A stretch of DNA of 64,000 bases from Staphylococcus gallinarum (GTDB taxonomy: Bacteria > Bacillota > Bacilli > Staphylococcales > Staphylococcaceae), in the NCBI RefSeq assembly GCF_000875895.1, contig NZ_JXCF01000001.1, forward strand, positions 1 through 64,000. Direction: 5' to 3'. Position numbers and translations under genes: made by a program. The notes beneath the pieces were generated by a model. The model was not told where the DNA came from, did not search any database, and saw nothing but the letters and a program-made list of their open reading frames with translations. Below, piece after piece: positions 36,531-48,651 of the stretch (within the stretch, counting starts at the first letter, position 1; each line of letters begins with the position of its first letter).

Positions 36531-38072
36531 TTATTCCCACTCGATTGTGCTTGGTGGCTTAGAAGTAATATCATAGACTACTCGGTTTACGTGGTCTACT
36601 TCGTTTACGATTCTGCTTGAAATCTTTTGTAAGACTTCCCAATCGATACGCGCAAAATCACTTGTCATACCATCAATAGAAGTTACGGCACGAATACCCA
36701 CTGTGTGGTCATACGTACGGTAGTCTCCCATTACACCTACTGATTGGATACCCGGTAATACTGTAAAGTATTGCCAAATGTCACGTTCAAGACCTTCCTC
36801 ACGAATGACTTGTCGTAAAATCGCATCTGATTCACGGACGATTTCTAGTTTATCCTCAGTAATTTCTCCAAGTACACGGATACCTAAACCTGGACCTGGG
36901 AACGGTTGTCTCCAAACTAAATGTTCTGGAATACCTAATTCAATACCTAATTCACGCACTTCGTCTTTAAACAATGTGTTGATTGGCTCGATTAATTGGA
37001 ATTCCATATCTTCTGGTAATCCACCAACATTGTGGTGAGATTTAATTGTTTGTGCAGTCTTAGTTCCTGATTCAATTACATCTGTGTATAATGTACCTTG
37101 CGCTAAGAAATCAACACCTTGTAATTTAGATGCTTCATCATCAAAGACGTAGACAAATTCATTACCGATGATTTTACGTTTTTGTTCTGGATCAGAAACA
37201 CCTTGCAATTTGCTCATGAAACGATCTTGTGCATTTACACGAATAATATTCATGTTGAAACCTTCACCGAATTGTTCCATAACCATGTCGCCTTCGCCCT
37301 TACGTAATAAACCGTGGTCAACGAAGATACATGTCAATTGATCACCAATTGCTTTGTGTAATAATACTGCAACTACTGATGAATCCACGCCACCGCTCAT
37401 TGCACAAAGTACTTTACGGTCTCCTACTTGGGCACGAATCTTTTCAATTTCAATTTCAATAAAGTTTTCCATTGACCATTCACCAGTACAATCACAAACG
37501 CGACGCACAAAGTTACGTAATAAATCATTACCGTATTCTGTATGACGTACTTCAGGGTGGAATTGTACGCCGTAAATGCGACGTGATTTATCTTCGATAG
37601 CAGCATAATTTGTGCTAGGGCTATCAGCGATCACTTCGAATCCTTCAGGAATTTCGATTACTTTATCCGAATGACTCATCCAAACGTTTTGCTCTTCAGG
37701 TAAACCAAAGAATAACTCGTCTGTCTTAGCATTAATTACAGCTTTACCATATTCACGTTCATTGGCACGCTCAACTTTACCACCTAGTAATTTAGTAGTT
37801 AGCTGCATACCATAACAAATACCTAAAATAGGTACACCTAAATTATAAATTTCAGGATCGATTGTAAATGAATTTTCTTCATATACTGAATTTGGTCCAC
37901 CAGAAAGGATAATACCTTTAGGATTTAAACGTTTTATTTCTTCAATACTAATTTCATGATCGTGTAACTCACTGTATACACCCATTTCACGAATACGTCG
38001 TGTAATCAATTGGTTGTATTGGCTACCAAAGTCTAAAACAAGTATCAATTCTTGCTCTTTCGCCATTTCCAT
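36531..38072 (-). CDS. guaA: GMP synthase (glutamine-hydrolysing)
   Basis: This 513-residue protein has an N-terminal class I glutamine amidotransferase (Cys in LGICYGMQ near 85, His in [14 protein letters not shown] near 172) and a C-terminal ATP pyrophosphatase ([14 protein letters not shown] near 228-240) plus dimerisation domain. It turns XMP, glutamine and ATP into GMP. ATG 38072 has AAAGGAG at about 10-base spacing. It is the last gene of the guaB-guaA unit. Its 3' end (TTATTCCCACTCGATTG region on the plus strand) matches the place where guaA-type islands integrate. Confidence 0.97.
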   Translation of the reverse strand: MEMAKEQELILVLDFGSQYNQLITRRIREMGVYSELHDHEISIEEIKRLNPKGIILSGGPNSVYEENSFTIDPEIYNLGVPILGICYGMQLTTKLLGGKVERANEREYGKAVINAKTDELFFGLPEEQNVWMSHSDKVIEIPEGFEVIADSPSTNYAAIEDKSRRIYGVQFHPEVRHTEYGNDLLRNFVRRVCDCTGEWSMENFIEIEIEKIRAQVGDRKVLCAMSGGVDSSVVAVLLHKAIGDQLTCIFVDHGLLRKGEGDMVMEQFGEGFNMNIIRVNAQDRFMSKLQGVSDPEQKRKIIGNEFVYVFDDEASKLQGVDFLAQGTLYTDVIESGTKTAQTIKSHHNVGGLPEDMEFQLIEPINTLFKDEVRELGIELGIPEHLVWRQPFPGPGLGIRVLGEITEDKLEIVRESDAILRQVIREEGLERDIWQYFTVLPGIQSVGVMGDYRTYDHTVGIRAVTSIDGMTSDFARIDWEVLQKISSRIVNEVDHVNRVVYDITSKPPSTIEWE

Positions 38073-38092
38073 AACTTTAAATCTCCTTTAAC

Positions 38093-40861
<2,769 letters not shown>

Positions 40862-40865
<4 letters not shown>

Positions 40866-41443
40866 GCCTCGTCACCTACGAATGTCACTTCGTTACCCTT
40901 TAATGACGCAACTTTACATAATGACGATACCGTTAATCCTGCTTGTTCTAAACGTTCTCTACCTGGTTGGAAACTCTTTTCAATGACAATACCAACACCA
41001 ACTGTCTTAGCTTGCGCTTGTTCAACAATCTCATTTAGCCCTAGTGATGCATCACCATTTGCTAAGAAATCATCAATGATTAGCACTCGATCATCTTCAT
41101 TTAAAAACTCATTAGACACAATGACCGTGCTTGTAGTGTTTTTAGTAAATGAATGAATTGAAGCTTGGTAAACATCTTGAGTCAATGTACTTGGCTTTGC
41201 TTTTTTAGCAAATAGACAAGGTACATCAAAATGTAAAGCTGCCATAATTGCTGGTGCTATACCAGATGCTTCAATCGTTAAAATTTTTGTGATACCTTCT
41301 TCTTTGAATTGTTCGTAAAAGGTCTGCCCCACACTATGCATTAACTTAGCGTCAATTTGATGATTTAAAAACCCATCTACTTTAAGGATTTTTTCATCAA
41401 TGACTACGCCGTCATCTGCAACCTTCTGTTTTAACAAATCCAC
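40862..41443 (-). CDS. xpt: Xanthine phosphoribosyltransferase
   Basis: This 193-residue type I phosphoribosyltransferase has the PRPP loop VLIIDDFLANGDASLGL at about residues 121-137 and TIEASGIAPAIMAALHFDVP near 58. It converts xanthine plus PRPP to XMP for GuaA. The start is GTG 41443, 8 bases after GAGGAGG. It is the first gene behind a guanine riboswitch. Confidence 0.95.
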
Positions 41444-41468
41444 TCAAAAAACCTCCTCATTTTGTATA

Positions 41469-41504
41469 CAAAAAAAATCCTAAACTAACTTAGTTTCAGG
41501 ATCT
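41469..41504 (-). terminator. Riboswitch-linked terminator before xpt
   Basis: On the minus strand ATCCTGAAACTAA pairs with TTAGTTTAGGAT and seven or more T follow, only 26 bases before the xpt start. It is the likely off-switch of the guanine riboswitch leader, although about 200 bases separate it from the aptamer. Confidence 0.8.
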
Positions 41505-41699
41505 ATGAGTGAACGTGCAATACCAAAAGAAGCCATTCTCCATCTTATAACGATTACGCGCTAACTTGGTTCCTTACATCCATTTCCCTTTTCATAAAAA
41601 TGTAAGGTCGTATTAATCGTAATGTCATTATTATTTTAGCTTTAGCAACCGCAAAGGCATAAAACAATATGAATTTTAGTCTCGTGTATTGTATAGGTT

Positions 41700-41769
41700 A
41701 CTCATAGTCACATCGTTCATGGCGACATGGTAGAAACTTCTAAAGCCGTATCCTTTAGATTATATGAGT
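41700..41769 (-). ncRNA. Guanine (purine) riboswitch of xpt-pbuX
   Basis: The minus strand carries the whole purine aptamer. P1 is ACTCATATAATC and its partner CTATGAGT, J1/2 and P2 include GGATACGGC, and the conserved AAGTTTCTACC loop and P3 follow. The discriminating base in the TGACTATGAGT segment is C, which indicates guanine/hypoxanthine and not adenine. Ligand binding would favour the terminator near 41469-41504. The 41505-41699 spacer is unusually long, and I cannot tell its antiterminator. Confidence 0.95.
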
Positions 41770-41947
41770 TAGATAAATTATTAACTGATAATAGCAAATT
41801 TCACGATTATTTTCAATATGTCATTTTATGTAATCGTTTTTATATAATTATCCTATTAAAACTACAACAGTATGTGAAAGCGTTTCATAATTCACCTAAA
41901 TAGTAATTGTCAGTACTATCACGTAGTTATATAATAATAGTATATTC

Positions 41948-41973
41948 GTTTTATTAATTTTGTATGTGGGTAA
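41948..41973 (+). promoter_or_regulatory. SigB-type promoter
   Basis: GTTTTA, 14 bases, GGGTAA matches the staphylococcal SigB consensus (GTTTWW-N12-15-GGGWAW). It lies 40 bases before the general stress gene start at 42013, which fits its product. Confidence 0.75.
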
Positions 41974-42012
41974 ATATTACTAATCACACAACATCGGATG
42001 GAGGGACTTTAA

Positions 42013-42429
42013 ATGTCAGATTTCACAGTTGTACAAAGCAAGGAAGAAATTTTAAACGCAATTGAACAAAAGCTAAGTGAAGGATATAAAGCTTCAGAAC
42101 TTTCTGTATTAAGCAAATCCAAACTTCACATTGATGAGTTACACGATTCAGAGGTGAATCTAACATCAACGAGCGGTACGTTCAGTGATAAGATGGCTAA
42201 GCTGTTAACTGGTGAAGACGGTGAAGAAATTGTCTTATCTTATTATCATATTTCAGATGAAGAAAAGACACGCTATAAAGACGCAATCCTAGATGGTAAG
42301 TATGTAGTAGTAGCGAAGAAAGATACTTCTACACACGAAGAGGTGGAGGATTATAATGCCGCTTACGACCCAAAGCCTAAACCAGGCGTAACACATTACG
42401 CCGAAGAAACGCATGGCCCTAAGTCGTAA
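42013..42429 (+). CDS. General stress protein 17M-like (YflT)
   Basis: This 138-residue soluble protein has an N-terminal YflT domain (FTVVQSKEEILNAIEQKLSEGYKASELSVLSKSK) and a short Pro/Lys-rich tail ending in HGPKS. Bacillus and Staphylococcus members are SigB-induced proteins of unknown biochemical role. ATG 42013 follows GGAGGG. The SigB-type promoter directly upstream supports the call. Confidence 0.88.
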   Translation: MSDFTVVQSKEEILNAIEQKLSEGYKASELSVLSKSKLHIDELHDSEVNLTSTSGTFSDKMAKLLTGEDGEEIVLSYYHISDEEKTRYKDAILDGKYVVVAKKDTSTHEEVEDYNAAYDPKPKPGVTHYAEETHGPKS

Positions 42430-42463
42430 TTACTTACGCACACCTTAACAAATTAATATTTCA

Positions 42464-42515
42464 ATGAAAGCACCAACCCTTGTGATATGTACTGTGGGTT
42501 GGTGCTTTCATTTCC
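42464..42515 (+). terminator. Terminator of the general stress gene
   Basis: GAAAGCACCAACCC pairs with GGGTTGGTGCTTTC over a 16-base loop. The T tract is short (TTTCATTTCC). Confidence 0.7.
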
Positions 42516-42629
42516 GCAATAATTATGGCACCTAAAATGTTCTTTCATTTATATTGGCTATTTATCTACAATTTATTACAAACTCATCATCTATGTTATA
42601 ATAAACGCAATAATTTTGGAGGTGTACCC

Positions 42630-43298
42630 ATGGAGTTTAAGACTGTTACATCTATTGATGACCCTTTATTTGAAGCCGCATTGAAAATATATGATGAAAG
42701 GTTTGATATTGGTTTATCAGAAGACAAACAAATCTTCAAGCAATCATTAGAGAATGTCCATACTAAAGATGATTATTTATTCATCGTAGGTTTAGAAGAC
42801 GGTCAACCAGTCAGTCTCGCTACCGCCCATTATGAAGCGACAACTAACTCAGCATTTTTAATCTATCTTATAGCCGTCAATCAGTCTAACCATAGTGAAC
42901 TCATTACACAAACTTTGGATCAAGTCGAACTTGAAATCAATAAACTATCAAATCAATTACACGCACATGATGTTAATTTCATTATGCTTGAAGTAGAAAG
43001 GGAACCTGCTGAAGTCGAAGAAAAGGATATTCAAATTTTAGAAAACAGACGAGAATTCTTATTTGAACATGGTTTTGAGAAACAAACTGACATCGATTAT
43101 TTAGCTCCAAGTATATATGGTTATGCCGATGGTGTACCAATGGATTTATTTATTAAATCAAACATCGAACTTACCAAAGATATCTATGGACCCAGTATCA
43201 AATCCAACTATATTCTTAAATATGTATTTGCCAATAAAATCTCTAGAAGTATAATTTACCCGTTATTAGAAGAGATGGATCTGCGCAAGCGATTGTGA
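42630..43298 (+). CDS. Conserved protein, possibly GNAT-like
   Basis: This 222-residue protein starts at ATG 42630, 8 bases after TTGGAGG. The longer frame from 42525 has no ribosome binding site. The N-terminus FKTVTSIDDPLFEAALKIYDERFD and central FIVGLEDGQPVSLATAHYE and SAFLIYLIAVNQS recall the strand order of N-acetyltransferases, but the pyrophosphate loop is not clear. I do not assign a substrate. It sits between a stress gene and the HTH/coiled-coil gene in the conserved xpt-tcyP neighbourhood. Confidence 0.65.
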   Translation: MEFKTVTSIDDPLFEAALKIYDERFDIGLSEDKQIFKQSLENVHTKDDYLFIVGLEDGQPVSLATAHYEATTNSAFLIYLIAVNQSNHSELITQTLDQVELEINKLSNQLHAHDVNFIMLEVEREPAEVEEKDIQILENRREFLFEHGFEKQTDIDYLAPSIYGYADGVPMDLFIKSNIELTKDIYGPSIKSNYILKYVFANKISRSIIYPLLEEMDLRKRL

Positions 43299-43349
43299 TA
43301 GGCACTTGAAATCACTGGTTAAACAGGTTAAAATGACGTAGAGGTAAGA

Positions 43350-43381
43350 CTGACGTTTCACTAACCGGAGACAAACGTCAG
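43350..43381 (+). repeat. Perfect inverted repeat in the leader of the MerR-like gene
   Basis: CTGACGTTT pairs with AAACGTCAG over a 14-base loop that contains ACCGGAGA. No T tract follows, so it is not a terminator. It could be an operator for a dimeric HTH protein, possibly the downstream product itself, or an RNA hairpin. Confidence 0.55.
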
Positions 43382-43422
43382 TATACATATACTAATAATT
43401 AATTATGAAAGGACTTATTTCT

Positions 43423-44463
43423 ATGTTAACCAAAGAATTTGCACAACGTGTGGAACTAAGTGAAAAACAAGTCCGCAAGATCGTTCAACATTTAGAAGAA
43501 CGCGGTTACCAACTTAGTAAAACTGAATACCGAGGCCGTGAAGCAACTGATTTCCAAGAAGAAGATATCGAACTTTTCCAAGATATTGCAGATAAAGTTA
43601 AACAAACAAATAGTTATGATTTAGCATTTGATGAGTTAGAAAAAGAGAAAGACTTCTTACAAGTACTTGTAAAGGACGAAGGTAGCAATCTACCAACCGA
43701 TCAAAATGTTTCACATTTAGTCGAAGATTTGCGTAATGAAATTCAAAAAATGCGTGACGAACGACAAATGTTAGGTCAAATGATCAATCAAGTACACCAA
43801 CAACAACGTGAATTACATGAAATGCAAAATCAAATCACTACTCAATTAAACAATAATACCGAATCATTAAAGGCAATCCAAACATCTACGGATGAAATCA
43901 AGACAACACAAAGTGCGATTCAAGAAGCTCAAATCGAACAACAAACGATTGCTCAGTCTAACGTTGAATCAAAGCAAATACCCGCTAATCAAAGTACAAC
44001 TACAAGCGATTCAGAAAGTAACTATACTGAAAGTTCGACTGAACAACGTACTGAACCTAGTAAACAAACAACAGAGACTAGCGCACAACAAGATGATAAA
44101 GCTGTCGATAAATTGATTGCTAATTCGAACAACTCAGCACAAGCAAAGACTGAGAAAGATGAGATCACTCAAGTTAGCAAACCTGCTGACACAACAACAA
44201 CTAAATCTGATGATAAAGATGACGCTAACAAAGCAGCGACTACAACTACTTCCGACAGTACTAACGATACTAGCAAACAAGTAACAACTAACGATTCTAC
44301 TGCTACACGCGATGAAAAAGTAGAACATTCTGTGGAAACTGACAAAGAAGCAACTATCTCAGATGATAATAAAGAGACAACTCAAACATATACTTCACAA
44401 GCAACGCATAGCGAACCTAAAGAAGAACGAAAAGGTTTCTTCGCTAGACTATTCAATTTATAA
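43423..44463 (+). CDS. MerR-like HTH, coiled-coil and disordered-tail protein
   Basis: The 346 residues fall into four parts. Residues 1-45 are an HTH region (KEFAQRVELSEKQVRKIVQH), and residues about 100-175 are a coiled coil rich in Gln and Glu. A disordered Ser/Thr/Asn/Asp tail spans about 180-325. A short basic-hydrophobic end, ERKGFFARLFNL, could sit on the membrane surface. ATG 43423 has AAAGGA at 9-base spacing. DNA binding at one end and a possible membrane contact at the other recall chromosome-tethering proteins such as RacA, but only in layout. It ends at a strong terminator. Confidence 0.7.
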   Translation: MLTKEFAQRVELSEKQVRKIVQHLEERGYQLSKTEYRGREATDFQEEDIELFQDIADKVKQTNSYDLAFDELEKEKDFLQVLVKDEGSNLPTDQNVSHLVEDLRNEIQKMRDERQMLGQMINQVHQQQRELHEMQNQITTQLNNNTESLKAIQTSTDEIKTTQSAIQEAQIEQQTIAQSNVESKQIPANQSTTTSDSESNYTESSTEQRTEPSKQTTETSAQQDDKAVDKLIANSNNSAQAKTEKDEITQVSKPADTTTTKSDDKDDANKAATTTTSDSTNDTSKQVTTNDSTATRDEKVEHSVETDKEATISDDNKETTQTYTSQATHSEPKEERKGFFARLFNL

Positions 44464-44487
44464 GATTCAAAGATTAGATTATAACGG

Positions 44488-44521
44488 AGCGACTCTAACA
44501 ATTAGAGTCGCTATTTTTTTG
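44488..44521 (+). terminator. Terminator of the MerR-like gene
   Basis: GCGACTCTAA pairs with TTAGAGTCGC, followed by a run of eight T. Confidence 0.92.
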
Positions 44522-44758
44522 TTAACTCCCTTTGATTTATACCCCATTCATTCCTCGTCCTATGCTACATTTTAAACTCTTGCATTGTACATTTATCATT
44601 AAGTAACACTCACCTTCCTTACTCACTCTGCCTCATATCATTATTTATCATTTATACAATTCAATTATTGTCAGAAAATAAAATCATTTCAATTTTATAA
44701 ATTATTTTGAGTAATAGACTTGAATAATATTTCATTAGCTACTATCCTTAGTATGCGT

Positions 44759-44768
44759 ATCGGATTAT
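44759..44768 (+). promoter_or_regulatory. Possible CymR half-site upstream of tcyP
   Basis: ATCGGATTAT lies 38 bases before the tcyP start and resembles the core of CymR (cysteine repressor) sites, whose reverse complement holds ATAATCCGAT. tcyP is a CymR target in S. aureus. The rest of 44522-44806 shows no gene. Confidence 0.35.
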
Positions 44769-44806
44769 AAAACAAAATTTTTTATAGAAAGTGCAGGTCC
44801 TTTTAT

Positions 44807-46192
44807 ATGTTATTAACTATACTTAACATTATTATCTTTGTGGCCTTTCTCATTCTTTTATATGCAATGACAAGACGACATGTATCATTTCCTAAACGCG
44901 TATTCACTGCTTTAGGCATTGGGATTGTATATGGCGTTGTTTTACATTTAATTTATGGGATAGACTCAAGCGTTACGAAGCAAACAACAGATTGGTTTAG
45001 CATCGTAGGAGACGGCTACATTGCATTATTACAAATGATTGTTATGCCACTTATTTTCATTTCAATCGTTTCAGCATTCACTAAAATTAAGATTGGTGAA
45101 AAATTCGCGAAAATTGGGATGTATATTTTCATCTTCTTAATTGGTACAGTAGCAATTGCATCTATTATTGGTATCATTTCAGCATTGGTATTCAACTTGG
45201 ATGCTTCTTCTATCGATTTAGGTCATGCAGAAAGTTCACGTGGTAGTGAAATTGCTAAAGAAGCTAAGGATATGACAGCAAATACGTTACCACAACAAAT
45301 ATTACAATTAATTCCAAGTAATCCATTCTTAGATTTCACAGGTCAACGTACTACTTCTACGATTGCAGTTGTTATATTTGCTGCATTTGTTGGTTTTGCA
45401 TTTTTACGTGTAATGCGCAAGCAACCAGAAAGTGGTAGCGTCCTTAAACGTGGTATTGACGCACTTTACAACTTAGTTATGGCTATTGTAACTTTCGTAT
45501 TACGTTTAACACCTTATGGTATTCTTGCAATTATGACTTCAACTATTGCTACAAGTGACTTTGGAGCTATTTGGACATTAGGAAAATTCGTTATTGCTTC
45601 TTATGTAGCATTAATCGCAATGTATATCATACATTTAATTATTATTTCATTATTAGGATTAAACCCAATTACCTTCATTAAAAAAACGGGCGAAGTATTA
45701 CTATTCGCATTTACTTCTCGTTCAAGTGCAGGTACTTTGCCAATTAATGTTCAGACACAGAAAAATAGATTAGGCGTACCTGATGGTATTGCGAATTTCG
45801 CTGCATCATTTGGTTTATCTATCGGACAAAATGGTTGTGCTGGTATTTACCCAGCGATGTTAGCAATTATGGTCGCACCTGTAGCACATGTTGAAATCAA
45901 TCTACAATTTATCTTAACTGTTATCGGAGTTGTAGTTATTAGTTCATTTGGTGTAGCTGGTGTAGGCGGTGGCGCAACATTCGCATCAATCTTAGTGCTT
46001 TCTACATTGAACTTGCCAGTCGCATTAGCAGGTGTACTCATCTCAGTAGAACCATTAATCGATATGGGAAGAACTGCATTAAACGTTAATGATTCTATGT
46101 TAGCAGGTACAGGTACAGCTAAATTAACAAATCATTTAGACAAAGATGTCTATGATTCAAACGAATATGCAGAAGTAACTGCAAGCAACTAA
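44807..46192 (+). CDS. tcyP: L-cystine transporter TcyP
   Basis: This 461-residue protein belongs to the dicarboxylate/amino acid:cation symporter family. It has about eight helices plus re-entrant loops. FTSRSSAGTLPINVQTQK and NGCAGIYPAMLAIMVAPV are the signature HP1/TM7 region. The length and N-terminal MLLTILNIIIFVAFLILLY match TcyP rather than glutamate carriers. It imports cystine. ATG 44807 is preceded by GTGCAGG. It lies in its usual staphylococcal spot near ahpCF and xpt. Confidence 0.92.
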   Translation: MLLTILNIIIFVAFLILLYAMTRRHVSFPKRVFTALGIGIVYGVVLHLIYGIDSSVTKQTTDWFSIVGDGYIALLQMIVMPLIFISIVSAFTKIKIGEKFAKIGMYIFIFLIGTVAIASIIGIISALVFNLDASSIDLGHAESSRGSEIAKEAKDMTANTLPQQILQLIPSNPFLDFTGQRTTSTIAVVIFAAFVGFAFLRVMRKQPESGSVLKRGIDALYNLVMAIVTFVLRLTPYGILAIMTSTIATSDFGAIWTLGKFVIASYVALIAMYIIHLIIISLLGLNPITFIKKTGEVLLFAFTSRSSAGTLPINVQTQKNRLGVPDGIANFAASFGLSIGQNGCAGIYPAMLAIMVAPVAHVEINLQFILTVIGVVVISSFGVAGVGGGATFASILVLSTLNLPVALAGVLISVEPLIDMGRTALNVNDSMLAGTGTAKLTNHLDKDVYDSNEYAEVTASN

Positions 46193-46241
46193 ATGATTAA
46201 ACATCTTATTTCAATGCAATAAATAAAGTTTATTTATAATA

Positions 46242-46301
46242 CATGTCACATTTTCTCTACCATGCAGTATGATTGGTGGATGAGAATGTGGCATATTTTT
46301 T
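46242..46301 (+). terminator. Terminator of tcyP
   Basis: ATGTCACATTTTCTC pairs with GAGAATGTGGCAT (one G-U pair) and a T run follows. Confidence 0.8.
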
Positions 46302-46395
46302 ATATTTAATAAGTATTCTTTCGTGATAACGTGATAATGATTAAACCTCAACATTGATACAGTAAATATAGAGAGGCAGTAACGACATCATTCAC

Positions 46396-46434
46396 AAAAA
46401 AAGCACACCTCCAATCTATATAAGGAGATGTGCG
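46396..46434 (-). terminator. Terminator of the 46554-47141 gene
   Basis: The minus strand has GCACATCTCC pairing with GGAGGTGTGC, then seven T. Confidence 0.85.
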
Positions 46435-46553
46435 CTATATTATTTTTATGGTTCTCCATCAAAATTTGATTGCTGAGACAATATCCTCAACAGTCTAAAT
46501 TTTTATAGAGCACATTATTTACTTTAAAATGATTAAACTACGTCATATTCACG

Positions 46554-47141
46554 TTAGTATTCTTCTGGCTTAAACGGCCCCCACGTCACCTTTGCCTTAC
46601 TGTCTAATGGCAATGACTCTACAGATCTAGCCACATCATCGAACCACTTTAAAAATGCTGGTTCTTTATCTAACTGTGCTTCAACGCTATCCTCAGTAAT
46701 ATCATGTAAATACCAAGTCTTACTTTCAAATTCAAATTGAATCTGTGAATACGCGATTCGTGACATATTTACACTGTCATATAAACAGTTAACTTGCTTA
46801 ACTAAATTGGGTGCCTGTGTAATTAAATTTTGTGAAATCGTACGTTTGTAATCTTCGTTATCTAAATCATTCCACATTCTTAACTGTCCATTCATTTGAA
46901 AGAAAATATCTATCGTTGATGCTTTATCATCAAAAGAGATTAGAATAAAGACCCTTTCAGCAGTATGTTCGACTGACTTAATTGTTCCAACAACTATTTT
47001 TTGTGCCATCTTGACCCAATACGCTTGAGCCTCGTTCGGAGTCAGTTTACTAGAAGAAGAGTAAATGTATCTATCGCTTGAATCTTTCTGCTTATCATCA
47101 TCATTAGATTTCTTGTGAAATAGCTTTTCAAACATACTCAT
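46554..47141 (-). CDS. Conserved hypothetical protein
   Basis: I do not recognise this 195-residue soluble protein. It starts at ATG 47141, 9 bases after AGGAG. A short charged N-terminus (MSMFEKLFHKKSNDDDKQKD) is followed by a region with KLTPNEAQAYWVKMAQKIVVGTIKSVEH, then strands including FILISFDDKASTIDIFFQMNG, and ends with TWGPFKPEEY. The layout recalls immunity or stress-associated alpha-beta proteins. No membrane segment is present. It lies between tcyP and the broken nitroreductase gene. Confidence 0.6.
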   Translation of the reverse strand: MSMFEKLFHKKSNDDDKQKDSSDRYIYSSSSKLTPNEAQAYWVKMAQKIVVGTIKSVEHTAERVFILISFDDKASTIDIFFQMNGQLRMWNDLDNEDYKRTISQNLITQAPNLVKQVNCLYDSVNMSRIAYSQIQFEFESKTWYLHDITEDSVEAQLDKEPAFLKWFDDVARSVESLPLDSKAKVTWGPFKPEEY

Positions 47142-47229
47142 CTTCTTCAACTCCTTTTTTCCACTCAAGATAATTATTGAGCAAATTTAATACTTCTCTC
47201 AATTCACACTAAAATAGTTTGAGTTAGTA

Positions 47230-47985
47230 TTACTTGCGTATAAAGCCTGAACTATTTAAATGATCCAACATATCTAGTCGTTGTTTCGAACTCATAAATT
47301 GTGCAATTTGTTCTGACCATGTTTCACTACGTTCACCATTCGTACGTGATTTATAGTAATCACTTACTTCTTGATCATATTTATCAAGAGCTTCTTGTTG
47401 CGTTTCTTTGTCTTGGTTATAACGATCTTTATGGAAGACATTTTCAAATGGTAAACGTGGTTTCGGGCTACCATTTTACCCATCTTCAGGAATGCCTAAT
47501 GCCATACCAAATAATGGGAAAGTGTGATCAGGTAAATTCAATATTTCTCTCACTCGTTCAATATCATTTCTTAATGATCCTAAGTATACGATGCCATAAC
47601 CCATATCTTCAGCAGTTACTGCAATATTTTGTGCTACTAATGTCGCGTCTACAGTACCAACTAAGAGCCCTTCAGCTGATTCAAATGAAGTAGCCATATC
47701 AACCTTTGTATGTTCATCTATAATAGAATGTCTATAATAATCAATTACAAACACAAACAAATAACCGTTTTCTACCACGTATGGTTGACCAGAAACTTCT
47801 TTTAATTCTTCTTTAATTTCAGGATCTTCTACACCAATAATTGAATATGTTTGTAAGTAACTTGACGTTGAAGCGCTTTGCCCTGCTTCAACAAGTTGTT
47901 TAATATGTTCTTCTGAAATACGTTCTTTCTTAAAGTTTCTTACTGAATGGTGCTGTTTCACTAAATTATAAACATGTTCAGACAT
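47230..47985 (-). pseudogene. nfrA: FMN nitroreductase (NfrA-type) with a premature in-frame stop
   Basis: The gene starts at ATG 47985, 8 bases after AGAGGAG, with SEHVYNLVKQHHSVRNFK, as in NADPH-dependent oxidoreductases of the NfrA/NtrA class. After 169 codons (GIPEDG) TAA at 47476-47478 interrupts the frame. Translation in the same frame then continues as NGSPKPRLPFENVFHKDRY to a stop at 47230, giving exactly 251 codons like S. aureus NfrA. One base change (AAA to TAA) explains it. The truncated product keeps the FMN fold core but lacks about 80 C-terminal residues that form the NADPH side. Activity is probably lost or altered. Confidence 0.88.
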
Positions 47986-48085
47986 GTCATCCGCTCCTCT
48001 TTTGTGTTTTTGTACACATAGCTTAACAGACATAAATATGGATTGCTTATATTCTGTTTACCCCGTTTTCCTATGATTTAAAAGA

Positions 48086-48122
48086 TAATAAATCAATTAA
48101 TGAAATAATAATTGATTTATTA
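48086..48122. repeat. AT-rich palindrome upstream of the nitroreductase gene
   Basis: TAATAAATCAATTA pairs with TAATTGATTTATTA over nine bases. It lies about 100 bases before the nitroreductase start and may be an operator or terminator; no T tract decides. Confidence 0.5.
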
Positions 48123-48398
48123 CCATTAAACGGAACGCTATATATTCCCTTTTCATAACATTTAACGTCTATCTCATTCCATAATTCACTTCTTCCTTTA
48201 TTTATATAGGTAATTTATAATACGAATACTTATATAAATTTTCATTTTTTGTTCACATTTTCAGTGACTTTCTCTCAACTATGCTGATGCCCTTAATTGA
48301 ACATTATATAATCAGTAAATAAGTGCCTTTCTTTTAATAATCACTTTGGCAACTCATCATTACTCAAGAATAACAACTCAAATGACACAATAGCTTTA

Positions 48399-48416
48399 AA
48401 ATGATAATAATCATTA
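48399..48416. promoter_or_regulatory. Fur/PerR-like palindrome in the ahpC leader region
   Basis: The core ATGATAATAATCATT is a near-palindrome like Fur and PerR operators. It lies about 310 bases before ahpC, and an imperfect hairpin TTCTCAA/TTGAGAA follows at 48425-48452. No ORF is visible in 48034-48724. Confidence 0.45.
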
Positions 48417-48593
48417 CCTTTAGTTCTCAATTTTATATGTTTAGTTGAGAATAACTTGGTTATTTATGAACTATAAGTCTAGTATTAGTAGTGTGAAATA
48501 CACTGTAAAACGATCTAATCTGACTTAGCCATTTTATATTAAATTCTATTTATATGGCGTTATTTTACTCTTTTCACTTACGAGCTTACATTG

Positions 48594-48622
48594 TTGACGA
48601 AACATATAATAAATGCAATAAT
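48594..48622 (+). promoter_or_regulatory. ahpC: Promoter of ahpCF
   Basis: TTGACG, 17 bases, AATAAT forms a SigA-type promoter about 100 bases before the ahpC start. The PerR box lies just downstream of the -10. Confidence 0.55.
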
Positions 48623-48636
48623 GTAAAACATAGAGA

Positions 48637-48651
48637 TTAGAATTATTATAA
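48637..48651 (+). promoter_or_regulatory. PerR box of ahpCF
   Basis: TTAGAATTATTATAA differs at one position from the 15-bp PerR consensus TTATAATNATTATAA. It overlaps the probable transcription start, so peroxide-responsive repression by PerR is expected, as in S. aureus. Confidence 0.75.

Noticed and set aside
41876-41888. TGAAAGCGTTTCA motif, also found near 57664, as cre sites
   Set aside because: One base shorter than the cre consensus and not placed convincingly at a promoter; mentioned but not listed as features.
47301-47693. 130-codon plus-strand ORF across the nitroreductase 3' part
   Set aside because: Antisense shadow; the minus strand there reads in frame as the nitroreductase C-terminus.
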